This document shows, piece by piece, positions 1 to 8,267 of a DNA stretch of 64,000 nucleotides; the first letter of the stretch is position 1; every line of letters begins with the position of its first letter. The position numbers and the translations under genes were made by a program. The notes under the pieces are model-generated. The model searched no databases, had not been told where the DNA came from, and was given only the letters and a program-made list of their open reading frames with translations. This stretch comes from CAWGOF01 sp963824225 (GTDB lineage Bacteria; Acidobacteriota; Polarisedimenticolia; Polarisedimenticolales; Polarisedimenticolaceae), in NCBI GenBank assembly GCA_963824225.1, contig CAWGOF010000002.1, forward strand, positions 682,001-746,000, read 5' to 3'.

Positions 1-980
1 GCCCACGTGGCGTACAACACGGACTCGGAGCTCCTGCCGACGATCCGCAACCACGGGATCACGACGGTGCAGGTGATGCCCGCGGGGTCGCTCCTGCGCG
101 GCCGACCGTTCGTGACCTACCTCGACGGCTGGACGAAGGAGGACTCCGCCGTTCGCCTGACCTACGGCATGGCGGTCACCTGGCCCGTGCTTCCGCGCCG
201 CAACCCGTTCGGCGAAGCCCGGCGCAGCCGCGAGGACCTGGAGAAGGAGCGCCGCGAGTCGCTGACGCGTCTCGCGAGCGCGTTCGACGACGCCAGGGCG
301 TACCTGGCGAACCGCGGCGCCGAGACTCCCGTCGACCTCGACGTGCGCCACGAGGCGATGCGCGGCGTGGTCCTGGGGCACGAGCCGGTGTTCATCGACG
401 TCGACACGTACGCCGGGATCCGCGAGGCGCTGGCCTTCGCCGCGAAGGAGAAGGTGCGTCTCGTCCTCGTCGGCGCGGCCGACGCCTGGCGCCTGGCCCA
501 CGAGCTGCAAGAGCAGGATGTCGCGGTGATCCTCGGCGGCGCGCTCGGCCTGCCGCGCCGCGAGGACGACCCGTACGATGCCGCGTTCCGCGCCCCGACG
601 GTGCTGCACGAGGCCGGCGTGAAGTTCTGCATCTCGGACACGGGCGATTCGTGGGGCGTGCGCAACCTCGGGCTCCACGCCGCACAAGCCATCGCGTTCG
701 GCCTGCCCGCGGACGCGGCGCTGCGGGCGATCACACTCTCCGCCGCCGAGATCCTCGGCGTCAACTCGCAGCTCGGCTCGCTCGACGTGGGCAAGGCGGC
801 GACGCTCTTCGTCTCGGACGGCGACCCGCTCGACTCGCTCTCGCGCCACGTGACCGACGTGTGGATCGACGGCCGTCGCGTCGACCTCGACGACCGGCAC
901 AAGGAGCTGTACCGGAAGTACAAGCAGAAGCCGGCGCAAACGGCTACGTTCGCGCTCCCCCGGAGAAGCCCAAGCGCTGA
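1..980 (+). CDS. Amidohydrolase family protein, 5' end outside the window, one probable frameshift
   Basis: The frame is open from base 1, so the N-terminus and the first metal-binding HxH motif lie upstream of the window. About 320 residues are visible: a strand-turn GITTVQVMPAG, a long insert, and a C-terminal half with ISDTGDSWGVRN (probable metal Asp region), ITLSAAEILGV and GSLDVGKAATLFVSDGDPL. The last is the return to the composite beta-domain seen in imidazolonepropionase-like amidohydrolases. Substrate cannot be told. After KYKQKP (about 935) the frame runs on for 190 bases into the convergent kinase gene. Shifting frame by one missing base near 940 gives a natural end, GYVRAPPEKPKR, with a stop at 978-980 that abuts the kinase stop at 981. 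A frameshift is therefore inferred. Confidence 0.75.
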   Translation, partial: PRGVQHGLGAPADDPQPRDHDGAGDARGVAPARPTVRDLPRRLDEGGLRRSPDLRHGGHLARASAPQPVRRSPAQPRGPGEGAPRVADASRERVRRRQGVPGEPRRRDSRRPRRAPRGDARRGPGARAGVHRRRHVRRDPRGAGLRREGEGASRPRRRGRRLAPGPRAARAGCRGDPRRRARPAAPRGRPVRCRVPRPDGAARGRREVLHLGHGRFVGRAQPRAPRRTSHRVRPARGRGAAGDHTLRRRDPRRQLAARLARRGQGGDALRLGRRPARLALAPRDRRVDRRPSRRPRRPAQGAVPEVQAEAGANGYVRAPPEKPKR

Positions 981-2582
981 TCAGCCGGCGGCCCACTCCG
1001 CCAGTAGCTTGGTCAGGGCGGCTGTGTCGACCGGCTTCACCAGGTGTGCGTCGAAGCCCGCTTCTTCGGAGCGGCGGCGGTCCTGCTCCTGGCCCCAGCC
1101 GGTCAGGGCCACGAGTCTTGGACTACGCTGGCCGTGCTGCTCCCGAATGCGCCGGGCAGCCTCGTAGCCGTTGAGGCGCGGCATGCCGATGTCGAGCAAG
1201 ATGACGTCGGCTCGAAACGTCTGCGCCTGCCCGACCGCCTCGAGTCCGTCGTAGGCGGTGTCCACTTCGTGGCCCATCAACGTCAACAGCATCGCGAGCG
1301 TCTCGGCCGAGTCGCGGTTGTCGTCGACGACCAGGATGCGACGAGGCACGGTCGCCGCGGGTTGAACACCCGGGGACGCTTGCGGCACAGCCGCTGACGA
1401 GCCAGCGAGTACGGGCAGACGCACGACGAACTCGCTCCCCTGACCGAGGCCGGTGCTCGTGGCTTCGACCGTGCCTCCGTGCATCTCGACCAAGTTCTTG
1501 ACCAGGGTCAGACCGAGGCCCAACCCGTCGCGCCACCGCTCGAGCGACGTATCGACCTGCGCGAAGATCTCGAAGATTCCGCGAAGCTGGTCGTGTGGCG
1601 ATGCCGATCCCCGTATCCCGGACACGGATCACCGCCTGCTCCCCGTCTTGCTCGACCGTGAGCCAAATGCGGCCGCCCTTGTCGGTGAACTTGCAGGCGT
1701 TGCTCAGCAGGTTGCCGATGACTTGAGCCAGCCGGATCGGATCGCCGTCGAGATACAGCGGATGGGGCGGCAGCGTGACGGTCAGCTCGTGAGCCAGGCT
1801 GTCGCAGAGCGGGCGCATGGCTTCGATCGCATGGTTCACGATCGTGACCACTTCCGCTCGCTCCTTGCGCAGCTCGATCTTGCCGCGACTGATGCGGCTC
1901 ACGTCGAGCAGGTCGTCCACCTGCCGCACCATGTGCCCGACCTGTCGGTCGAGGATCTCGGACGCCGATCGGGCGGTCCGAGCGTCGGCGTCCGACCGCA
2001 GCAGGATCTGGACCGCATTGCGGATCGCAGCCAAGGGGTTGCGGAGCTCGTGGGCCAGCATCGCCAGGAACTCGTCCTTGCGGCGGTCGGCCTCGCGCAA
2101 CGATTCCTCGGCACGCACCTGCGCGTCGACGTCGGTGTTCGTGCCGAGCCAGCAGACGACCTCGCCCGCTACGTCACGGATCGGCAGGGCGCGGGACAGA
2201 AACCAGCGATAGGCGCCATCCTTGCCGCGCAACGGAAACGTGTCTTCCCAGGGCTCACCGGTGTCGGCCGAGCGCTGGACGCGCGCGACGACGCGCGCGA
2301 GGTGATCGGGGTGCTGGACCTTCGACCAGTCCCAGCCCTTCATCTGCTCGAACGACAACCCGGTGTAGTCGAGCCAGCGCCGGTTGTACCAGGTGACGTT
2401 GCCGAGCCGGTCACACGTCCAGGCGAGCTGGGAAATGTTGTCGGCGAGCATACGAAAGCGATCTTCGCTTGCGCGTAGCGCTTCTTCGGCGCGCCGGACC
2501 GCAATGTCTTTTCTGACGGCCGGTATCGATTCCGTGTGTTTGCCCCGCCGGCGCGTCGCCAGCCTCCCAGTGCCGAAGACAT
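981..2582 (-). CDS. Hybrid sensor histidine kinase (PAS, HisKA, HATPase, receiver), one or two frameshifts
   Basis: Probably soluble sensor kinase with a C-terminal receiver. A PAS fold covers the first 140 residues (MLADNISQLAWTCDRLGNV, then WFLSRALPIRD). HisKA follows with the phospho-acceptor His in FLAMLAHELRNPLAAIRN, then HATPase with N-box NLLSNACKFTDKGG and VRDTGIGIA. The receiver has DD in ILVVDDNRDS, phospho-Asp in VILLDIGMP and the Lys in LVKPVD. Around 1600 the frame breaks: VRDTGIGIA continues one frame over as HDQLRGIFEIFAQVD, consistent with one extra A. The N-terminus is unclear. An ATG at 2580-2582 gives an in-register start only if one A is missing from the AAAA run near 2515. 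No Shine-Dalgarno is seen there. It faces the amidohydrolase tail to tail with no gap. Confidence 0.8.
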
Positions 2583-2641
2583 TCTACAGGGAACACGACC
2601 GATCGGTCGGAACTGCTCGAGGGAAGCTCTTCGGCCCTACC

Positions 2642-3127
2642 TCACCTCGCGAGAAAGTACAGAAGGGGTGGCACGGCGGCACCGACCAATAGCAAGGCAA
2701 CCGCAAGCGAGCGCGGGCGCGTCATGCGAAGAGCGACGATGATTCCCACGAAGGTCGTGGCTGCGAGGAACGCGGCAACTAGAACGGTTGCGACCTTGAA
2801 GGCGGTTGCAGCTCGCGAGGAGCCAAGGTCCTCGGCCATGTGCAGATCGGAGGCGACACGCAACGCCACGGGTGCCTTGTAGGTGCCATCCTTGCGGTCC
2901 TGCTGCAAGCGGTACACCTGCCAGGCACCCGAGATGGCGAAGAAGATGATCAACGGCCCGACCACGAGCCCGGCGTAGCGGTGAAAGCGGAGTAGGGCCC
3001 GAGTTGTTGGCATGATGGGTTGAAGGATACCGCCCGGAGGTAGAACCCGTGGCGGCGAATCATTGGTCATGAGACGAGAGATCTCCTCATCCTCGGTCCG
3101 CCAGCCCCGCCACGGCTCGAGCCTCAA
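2642..3127 (-). CDS. PepSY-type membrane protein, start uncertain
   Basis: The core LLRFHRYAGLVVGPLI followed by a hydrophobic stretch and AWQVYRLQQDRK is the first transmembrane helix and flank of PepSY-associated TM proteins. Two more hydrophobic helices close the protein (VLVAAFLAATTFVGIIVAL and VALLLVGAAVPPLLYFLA). The family is linked to iron or flavin reduction and peptidase regulation, but function here is not known. The longest frame starts with TTG at 3127, overlapping the upstream stop. ATG codons at 3070 (GAGGAG 12 nt upstream) and 3013, just before the helix, are alternatives. The first 38 residues of the long form are not membrane-like, so one of the ATGs is more likely. Composition is less G+C-rich than the neighbouring housekeeping genes. 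Confidence 0.55.
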   Translation of the reverse strand: MRLEPWRGWRTEDEEISRLMTNDSPPRVLPPGGILQPIMPTTRALLRFHRYAGLVVGPLIIFFAISGAWQVYRLQQDRKDGTYKAPVALRVASDLHMAEDLGSSRAATAFKVATVLVAAFLAATTFVGIIVALRMTRPRSLAVALLLVGAAVPPLLYFLAR

Positions 3128-3561
3128 GGTCGTCGACTCGCTTGCAACCGCTCCGCGAGCCGACGCCAGAGACGGGCGTATCTCTCTTGAACGATGATTC
3201 CCACTACAAACGCCACGGAGAACACCAGAGAGAGCACGAGCGCGATGAAGAGTAGCCCACCCAACGTTCCTTGACCCGAAGCGAAGGGCACTGCCCCGGC
3301 ACCGGCAAACAGGCAGAAGAAGATCAAGAACGATGCAACGAAGCCGAAGGTGGCCGCGCCCGAGTCGAAGATCACCACCGGCGTTCCGGTCCCGGAACAG
3401 AAAATGTTCAGAGTCCGGCCGCCGATGTCGATGGCCTGACCGACGCGTGGAAGTCGCTCGCGGTCGTGCCTGCGCTCGACGGCCTCATAGATCGCTCCGA
3501 GGATCGCGACACCGACAAGAGCTGCGATGACGACAGCGGCGACCTTCCGTATCCGTTTCAC
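3124..3561 (-). CDS. Chimeric protein: start of an alpha/beta hydrolase joined to membrane helices
   Basis: 145 residues. An N-terminal membrane anchor (about 7-28, KVAAVVIAALVGVAILGAIY) is followed by RLPRVGQAIDIGGRTLNIF and CSGTGTPVVIFDSGA. This is the usual opening of secreted alpha/beta hydrolases up to the oxyanion strand. No hydrolase follows. From residue 75 on there are two hydrophobic segments (GFVASFLIFFCLFAGAG, then GGLLFIALVLSLVFSVAF) and a basic tail. No catalytic Ser, Asp or His block is present, so enzymatic activity is unlikely. It may be a gene-fusion relic or a small membrane protein. The stop overlaps the next frame at 3124-3127. What it does is unknown. Confidence 0.5.
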   Translation of the reverse strand: MKRIRKVAAVVIAALVGVAILGAIYEAVERRHDRERLPRVGQAIDIGGRTLNIFCSGTGTPVVIFDSGAATFGFVASFLIFFCLFAGAGAVPFASGQGTLGGLLFIALVLSLVFSVAFVVGIIVQERYARLWRRLAERLQASRRP

Positions 3562-3576
3562 ATCGTTTCGCCGGAA

Positions 3577-3727
3577 TCAGGTACCCCCGAGGGGGCGACT
3601 ACTCACAAGGTCGAGTACGCGCCATCCGTCCTTCGTCTCCGCCACGAGAACCCGCTGCGTGGACGTACCCGTCGGGGTACTCGCGAACCTCGGTCAGCGC
3701 GTGCCTAGGCACGACGACGCGGCGCAT
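3577..3727 (-). pseudogene. Possible small ORF or gene remnant with a frameshift
   Basis: An ATG at 3727 inside the end of the upstream gene opens MRRVVVPRHALTEVREYPDG. After a one-base shift near 3650 the strand continues TSTQRVLVAETKDGWRVLDL and SSRPLGGT, then a stop at 3577-3579. The phrase VLVAETKDGWRVLDL reads like the last strand pair of an NTF2-like domain. It could be the broken tail of a duplicated NTF2-like gene, since the gene just upstream belongs to that fold. Without the frameshift no ORF of useful length exists here. Weak evidence only. Confidence 0.2.
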
Positions 3728-4244
3728 GAACTTTGTGGACAACGAGCTTGCCATCGATCGTGTAGTCAAGGGTGTCCGTGACGGTCTTCTTGAGAACCCA
3801 CGCGCCTGACTGCTTGACCCATGTATCGGTTGATTCTGTCACAACCTCGATGTGCTGTTCTTGCGCCCCGGCCGCAGGAATGCGCACCGTTGTCATTCGA
3901 TAGCGCTGAGTGACCGTGGCAACGTCATCGGCAACCTCCACAGTCAGAACGATTGTACTGCTCACCTTCTGTGGATCCTTCGGCAGAGCAAGCACATCCC
4001 GTATCATCTTTGCCGCCGAGGAGACCTGCCCATCGGCGTCCTCGCTGACAAAGTCCGCCGTCAGGAGAGCGGCAATCGTGTCGGCATCACGAGCAGTCAT
4101 GGCGGCCCTAACCGCGGCATACCGCGCCTCGAAGACGGTCCTCTGTGCATCCTCTGACGATTCGGCGCCGCCCCGGATGACCGGGGTCAGCATCAGGGCG
4201 GCCGCCAGGAGCGAAGCTTTCGCCGCTCGCCTAGTGTTGCTCAT
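3705..4244 (-). CDS. Exported NTF2/SnoaL-like (DUF4440-type) domain protein
   Basis: 179 residues. The N-terminus is basic then hydrophobic (KASLLAAALMLTPVIRGG), a probable signal peptide. The mature part has the helix-helix-strand layout of NTF2-like proteins: YAAVRAAMTARDADTIAALL, TADFVSEDADGQVSSAAKMI, then strands VATVTQRYRMTTVRI and TDTWVKQSGAWVLKK. The phrase W-x-K-x-x-G-x-W is typical of DUF4440/SnoaL folds. Start ATG 4244 has an AGGGGGG tract 4-5 nt upstream. No catalytic residues can be assigned. It heads the lower-G+C patch at 2.6-4.6 kb. Confidence 0.65.
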   Translation of the reverse strand: MSNTRRAAKASLLAAALMLTPVIRGGAESSEDAQRTVFEARYAAVRAAMTARDADTIAALLTADFVSEDADGQVSSAAKMIRDVLALPKDPQKVSSTIVLTVEVADDVATVTQRYRMTTVRIPAAGAQEQHIEVVTESTDTWVKQSGAWVLKKTVTDTLDYTIDGKLVVHKVHAPRRRA

Positions 4245-4286
4245 GGCCGCCCCCCTTCGTTTCCGCTCGTCCGCACCGCGGTGCCT

Positions 4287-4424
4287 CTAGACGAAGATGA
4301 TCCACGTTACCAACACACCCGCTGCGGCGACACACACGGTGACCGCCAGGAATAGCAGCGTCCACCGCGCCCCCCAGGGCGGTGCCTCATGCCAGCGGAC
4401 GACGAGCGGCCAGCAGCGCTCTCT
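4287..4424 (-). other. Open frame with one transmembrane segment, no start codon seen
   Basis: A 45-codon open stretch reads HEAPPWGARWTLLFLAVTV and continues as hydrophobic sequence to GVLVTWIIFV and a TAG at 4287-4289. It looks like a genuine single membrane helix with a loop, but there is no ATG, GTG or TTG at a sensible place, and it overlaps the end of the next upstream frame by about 40 bases. It could be the C-terminus of a gene broken by an indel, or chance. Confidence 0.2.
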
Positions 4425-4593
4425 TCATGCGATCGACGGCCGCATCAACCGGGGCCTCACACAGGTAAATGTAGGCCAAGCGAACGTGTGCCCGATGGTT
4501 GAAGGCCTCGGGCGCAACTTGGCACGCCTCGAAAGCTTGCGCGAAGGCCAGATCTTCCGGCGATGCTCTATGCGTACTCATCGAGCCGCCCAC
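4387..4593 (-). pseudogene. Truncated conserved hypothetical protein (68 residues)
   Basis: The segment EACQVAPEAFNHRAHVRLAY followed by IYLCEAPVDAAVDRMKRALL resembles the first third of a conserved hypothetical family (phrase FxHRxHVRLAxxYL) whose members are usually about twice this length. The frame stops at residue 68. Its start fits a leaderless gene: TACGAT at 4601-4606, seven bases, then GTG at 4593. An ATG four codons in is an alternative. Either a real truncation or a further indel accounts for the missing C-terminal part; the region downstream does not obviously supply it in another frame. Confidence 0.35.
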
Positions 4594-4624
4594 GGACCCA
4601 ATCGTACTACCGGGCGGGACGGTC

Positions 4625-5989
4625 TCAGCGCAAGTAGCCGAGCGAGCGCAGCTCCGCGATCCGCTCGGGCGGGATCGGCACGTTGTCCAGGGTCGCCCCG
4701 GGGCGCCGGCGGCTCATGCGGACGATCGCCATCGCCTTGCGCAGGTCGCGCGCCAGCTCGGGGCGCTCGGAGAGCAGATCGTGCTGCTCGCCCGGGTCAG
4801 CCTCGAGGTCGAACAGCTTGTCCGGGCCGGGGATGTCGACGGGGTGGATCAGCTTGTAGCGGCCGACGATCACGGTGCGGATCTCGTCGACCTTGGCGGT
4901 CGAGGCGTACGTGACGCGGTCTTCCTGCGGTCTGCGGCCGACGAGACTGAGGAGCGTCTTGCCCTGCGCGTGCTTCGGCGAGCGGATGCCGGCGACGTCG
5001 AGGATCGTCGGCATCAGGTCGATCAGGCTGACGCGCGTCCGTACCACCGTGCCCGCGTGCTCGCGGCCGGGGAGCAGGACGATCAGCGGCACGCGCAGCA
5101 GCTCCTCGAACAGAGCGTGACCGTGGCCGAACCTGCCGTGTTCCTTGAACTCCTCGCCGTGGTCGGATGTGATCACGACCATGTCGTCCGGTCCGACGTC
5201 GAACCGATCGAACAGGCTCGCGACCAGGCGGTCGGTGAAGCGGATGTCGCTGTCGTAGCAGGCCTTCACGTAGCTCAGCAGCTCGGGCTGACGCTCCAGG
5301 TCGAGCGTCTGGAAATGCTCGGCGGCTTCGAGCGAGCACACCTTCGCCAGCATCGCCTGGTCCGGCTTGGTCCCGAGGAACTCCCGGAGCCTCGGACCTT
5401 CCGTGTCGTACGGCGCGTGCGGGTCGAGGTAGTGCACCCACAGGAAGTACGGGCGCTCGGGGTCGATGCGCTCGCGCGCTTCGCGCAGCGGCTCGCGCAG
5501 CCCGTCGCCCTCGATGAATCCAGCGCAGTGGTACCAGTCGAAGCCGCGGGCGAAGCCGAGACGGCCGTCGAGGTGGCCGTTCGCCGTGACGCCCAGGGTC
5601 TGATAGCCGGCGCGATGCAGCAGCTCCGGCAGGATGTCGATCTCGAGGTCGAGCGTCGGCTGCGCGACCACCGCGCCCGCCTCGTCGACCCCGCCATGAC
5701 GCACGCCGTGGGTCATCGCGTACAGCGAGCTGAGGATCGAGACCACGGTCGGCACGGTCCAGGACGACGTGGCGTACGCGCGGTCGAAACGCACGCCCTG
5801 CGCCGCGAGCGAGTCGAGGAACGGTGTCGTCGGATGGGGGTAGCCGTAGGCCGAGACGTGGTCCCGGCGCAGCGTGTCGATCGTGATCAGGATCACGTTG
5901 GGCCGGCGCGGGCCGACGGTCAGGGCTCGGTGGGAGCACGCCACCGTCTGGAGTGCGAGCAGGATCAGGAGCATGCCGCGAAGGCGCAC
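4625..5989 (-). CDS. Sulfatase-fold (alkaline phosphatase superfamily) protein, exported
   Basis: 454 residues. N-terminal hydrophobic segment ending in QTVACSH, a borderline lipobox. Metal-binding start NVILITIDTLRRDHVSAYGY gives the Asp pair region, VVITSDHGEEFKEHG supplies the second metal Asp and His, and GHALFEELLRVPLI is the usual following strand. The sulfatase nucleophile position reads SSWTVPTVVSIL. The C/S-x-P-x-R signature is absent, with Thr where formylglycine would form and Val in place of Arg. It may therefore be a phosphoester hydrolase or transferase rather than a true sulfatase. The C-terminus RIAELRSLGYLR is common in such proteins of Acidobacteriota and deltaproteobacterial groups. 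GTG start at 5989 directly follows a palindrome. Last gene of the 4.6-14.8 kb minus-strand series. Confidence 0.8.
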   Translation of the reverse strand: MRLRGMLLILLALQTVACSHRALTVGPRRPNVILITIDTLRRDHVSAYGYPHPTTPFLDSLAAQGVRFDRAYATSSWTVPTVVSILSSLYAMTHGVRHGGVDEAGAVVAQPTLDLEIDILPELLHRAGYQTLGVTANGHLDGRLGFARGFDWYHCAGFIEGDGLREPLREARERIDPERPYFLWVHYLDPHAPYDTEGPRLREFLGTKPDQAMLAKVCSLEAAEHFQTLDLERQPELLSYVKACYDSDIRFTDRLVASLFDRFDVGPDDMVVITSDHGEEFKEHGRFGHGHALFEELLRVPLIVLLPGREHAGTVVRTRVSLIDLMPTILDVAGIRSPKHAQGKTLLSLVGRRPQEDRVTYASTAKVDEIRTVIVGRYKLIHPVDIPGPDKLFDLEADPGEQHDLLSERPELARDLRKAMAIVRMSRRRPGATLDNVPIPPERIAELRSLGYLR

Positions 5990-6006
5990 GACCTAGAAGC
6001 TAGGTC
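5990..6006. promoter_or_regulatory. Perfect 7-bp inverted repeat abutting the sulfatase-fold gene start
   Basis: GACCTAG-AAG-CTAGGTC sits immediately 5' of the GTG start at 5989. It could be an operator or part of the initiation region. On the minus strand it contains TAGCTT followed by seven bases and the GTG, the spacing seen at leaderless starts elsewhere in the window. No T-run, so not a classic terminator for the peptidase upstream. Confidence 0.3.
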
Positions 6007-6036
6007 CCGGCGTTGTCTGGGGCTAGCGGTGCCGGC

Positions 6037-7221
6037 CTACCCGATCCGGATCAGCTCCTGCTGGATCGGTCCGTGGACGACGACCTCGCCCGACGGCCGG
6101 ATGAACACGTCGATCTCGGCGCGCACCGCCATGCGCTCGGCCAGGTAGATCCCGGGCTCGATCGAGAAGCACGTGCCCGGAACGAGCGCGCGCTCGTCCT
6201 TGGTCTCGAGGTTGTCGATGTTCGCGCCATTGCCGTGGACCTTGGCGCTCCCGACGCTGTGGCCCGTGCGGTGGACGAAGTGCGGGCCGAAGCCGGCCTC
6301 CGTGATCACCGCGCGGACGGCGTCGTCGACCTCGTAGCCGTGGCACGGCTTGTGGTCGGCGAAGCGCTGGCGTACGAGCTCGAGCCCGGCATCGCGGGCC
6401 TTCGTCGCCGTGTTCCAGATCTCGGCGTACATCGCCGGCGGGTTCTGGCCGGCGAAGCCGCACCACGTGATGTCGTAGTACATGCTGCCCGGCGGGCGGT
6501 TCCGGGCCCAGACGTCGACGAGGATCGTGTCGCCGTGGTGCAGCGTCTTGGCGTTGGCCTTCGTCGGCTCGAAGTGCGGGTCGGCCGCGTGCTCGTTGAA
6601 CGCCACGATCGGCACGTCGCCGTCCGAGGTCAGCCCGTTGTTCTCGAAGCCGGCGAGGATGAACTCGCGCACGTCGTACTCGGTGATGTGCTGGCCCTTG
6701 CGCAGCGCCTCGTCCATGCCCTTGAACGCGTCGTCCTTGACCTGCTGCACGGCGTCGCCTGCGGCGCAGTGGCTCTCGTAGCCCTCCTCGCCGGTCACGG
6801 CCTCGAAGCGCTGGACCAGATCGGCCGAGGAGACGACATCGACGCCGAACGAGCGGACGAGCTCGATCGTTCCGGCATCGACGATGCCGACGTACGGGAT
6901 GTTGTTCATCGGCGAGTACTGCATGGCCACGCGCTTCTTGCCGGTCAGGATCGCGCCCAAGCCGTCGCGCAGCTCGGTGTGCGCGAGGTAGAACCGGGTC
7001 TCACCGGGCAGCGCGTCGAGCTTGCGCGGCTCGACCTTGTGCACGAGCTTGATCGGCTCGCCCTTGGACGGGAGGAAGTAGAACCAGCGCCGCGTGGTCA
7101 TGCCGCTCTTGTCGAGCCCCAGGATGCTGTAGGCCAGCGGGTCCCGGTGGTGGAAGTCGCAGAACAGCCAGCCGTCGAGCTGCGCTCGCTCGAGCGCAGC
7201 CTGGATCGCCTTGAGGTCCAT
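6037..7221 (-). CDS. M24 family metallopeptidase (Xaa-Pro aminopeptidase type)
   Basis: 394 residues. N-terminal creatinase-like domain (about 1-160), then the pita-bread catalytic domain. Dinuclear metal ligands are visible in order: Asp in TILVDVWAR, Asp in SMYYDITWCG, His in FVHRTGHSVG, Glu in CFSIEPGIYL and Glu in VRAEIDVFI. This is the complete M24 set, so a peptidase or related amidohydrolase activity is expected, probably cytoplasmic as no signal peptide is seen. Start ATG 7221 has GGAGGAGGGG just upstream. 27 bp separates it from the dusB stop, so it is likely in the same transcript. Confidence 0.87.
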   Translation of the reverse strand: MDLKAIQAALERAQLDGWLFCDFHHRDPLAYSILGLDKSGMTTRRWFYFLPSKGEPIKLVHKVEPRKLDALPGETRFYLAHTELRDGLGAILTGKKRVAMQYSPMNNIPYVGIVDAGTIELVRSFGVDVVSSADLVQRFEAVTGEEGYESHCAAGDAVQQVKDDAFKGMDEALRKGQHITEYDVREFILAGFENNGLTSDGDVPIVAFNEHAADPHFEPTKANAKTLHHGDTILVDVWARNRPPGSMYYDITWCGFAGQNPPAMYAEIWNTATKARDAGLELVRQRFADHKPCHGYEVDDAVRAVITEAGFGPHFVHRTGHSVGSAKVHGNGANIDNLETKDERALVPGTCFSIEPGIYLAERMAVRAEIDVFIRPSGEVVVHGPIQQELIRIG

Positions 7222-7248
7222 GCTTGCTCCCCCTCCTCCGTCCTACGT

Positions 7249-8241
7249 CTAGGCCGCGACCTGCACGTCCGCGAAGAAGCGCTCCACCGCATCGAGGAAC
7301 GCGCTGGGGTCCGAGAGCGAGGCGATCTGGCACCGCAGCTTTCGTCCGTCGGGCAATCCGTTGGTGTACCAACCGGTGAACGTCCGCAGCTTGTGCATGC
7401 GAAACGTCTCGTCGCGCTCCTGCTCGAGGAGCAGGCGGAAGTGGTCGAGGATCAGGTCGCGCCGGTCGTCGAGCGTCGGCTCGCTCGGCGTCCGGCCCTC
7501 GAGCAGCGCCTGCGCCTGGCGGTAGATCCAGGGGTTCTTCATCGACGCCCGGCCGATCATCACGCCGTCGCAACCCGTCTCGTCGAGCATGCGCACGACG
7601 TCCTCGGCCGTCGTGACGTCGCCGTTGCCGATCACCGGGATCGACAGCGCGCGCTTGAGCGTCGCGATCCGGCTCCAGTCCGAGCGCCCGGTGAACATCT
7701 GCTTCGCGGTGCGCGGGTGGAGCGCGACCGCATCGACGCCCTCGCCCTCGCAGACCTTTCCCAGCTCGACGTAGTTCAGCGCGTCTTCCCGAACCCCGGC
7801 GCGGAACTTCACCGTCAGCGGGAGCGCGATCGCGCGGCGCACCTCGGCGATGATCCGGCGCGCCAGGTCGAGGTCGCCCATCAGCGCGCAGCCCGAGCAA
7901 CCCCTGAGGATCTTGTTCGCCGGGCAGCCCATGTTGATGTCGCACACGTCGGCGCCGATCTCCTCGACGATCCGCGCCGCCTGGGCCATGCGCTCGGGGT
8001 TCGAGCCGTAGACCTGGATCGAGATCGGCCGCTCCTCGTCGACGAAGTGCATGAGCTTGCGCGCGCGGGGGTTCCCGCGCGTCAGCGCCTCGGACGAGAT
8101 GAACTCCATCGTCACGAGGCCGATGCCGCCGAGGCGCCGCAGCACGAGACGGAACTGGCGGTCGGTCACGCCGGCCATCGGCGCGAGCACGAGCGGCGGA
8201 TCGACGGGGACGCTGCGGTACGTGAGCACGGTGACCGGCAT
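7249..8241 (-). CDS. dusB: tRNA-dihydrouridine synthase (DusB type)
   Basis: 330 residues. FMN-dependent reduction of uridines in tRNA. The TIM barrel opens with PLVLAPMAGVTDRQFR. The catalytic-Cys loop reads INMGCPANKILRGCSG, the substrate/FMN strand LTVKFRAGV, then LHPRTAKQMFTG and IPVIGNGDV with GVMIGRASMKNPWIY, and the helical domain follows. The order and spacing match Dus enzymes well. The ATG at 8241 is chosen because the longer open frame upstream belongs to the antisense-rich shadow of the enoyl-CoA hydratase gene, and PVTVLTYRSVPVDPP is the natural barrel entry. 26 bp downstream of the hydratase stop, in the same operon. Confidence 0.92.
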   Translation of the reverse strand: MPVTVLTYRSVPVDPPLVLAPMAGVTDRQFRLVLRRLGGIGLVTMEFISSEALTRGNPRARKLMHFVDEERPISIQVYGSNPERMAQAARIVEEIGADVCDINMGCPANKILRGCSGCALMGDLDLARRIIAEVRRAIALPLTVKFRAGVREDALNYVELGKVCEGEGVDAVALHPRTAKQMFTGRSDWSRIATLKRALSIPVIGNGDVTTAEDVVRMLDETGCDGVMIGRASMKNPWIYRQAQALLEGRTPSEPTLDDRRDLILDHFRLLLEQERDETFRMHKLRTFTGWYTNGLPDGRKLRCQIASLSDPSAFLDAVERFFADVQVAA

Positions 8242-8267
8242 TGTAGCTGGTGGCTGCGCCTGCGCCC

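Noticed and set aside
8236..8241. TACAAT overlapping the dusB start as a promoter
   Set aside because: The hexamer overlaps the ATG, so a transcript starting from it would lack the start codon.
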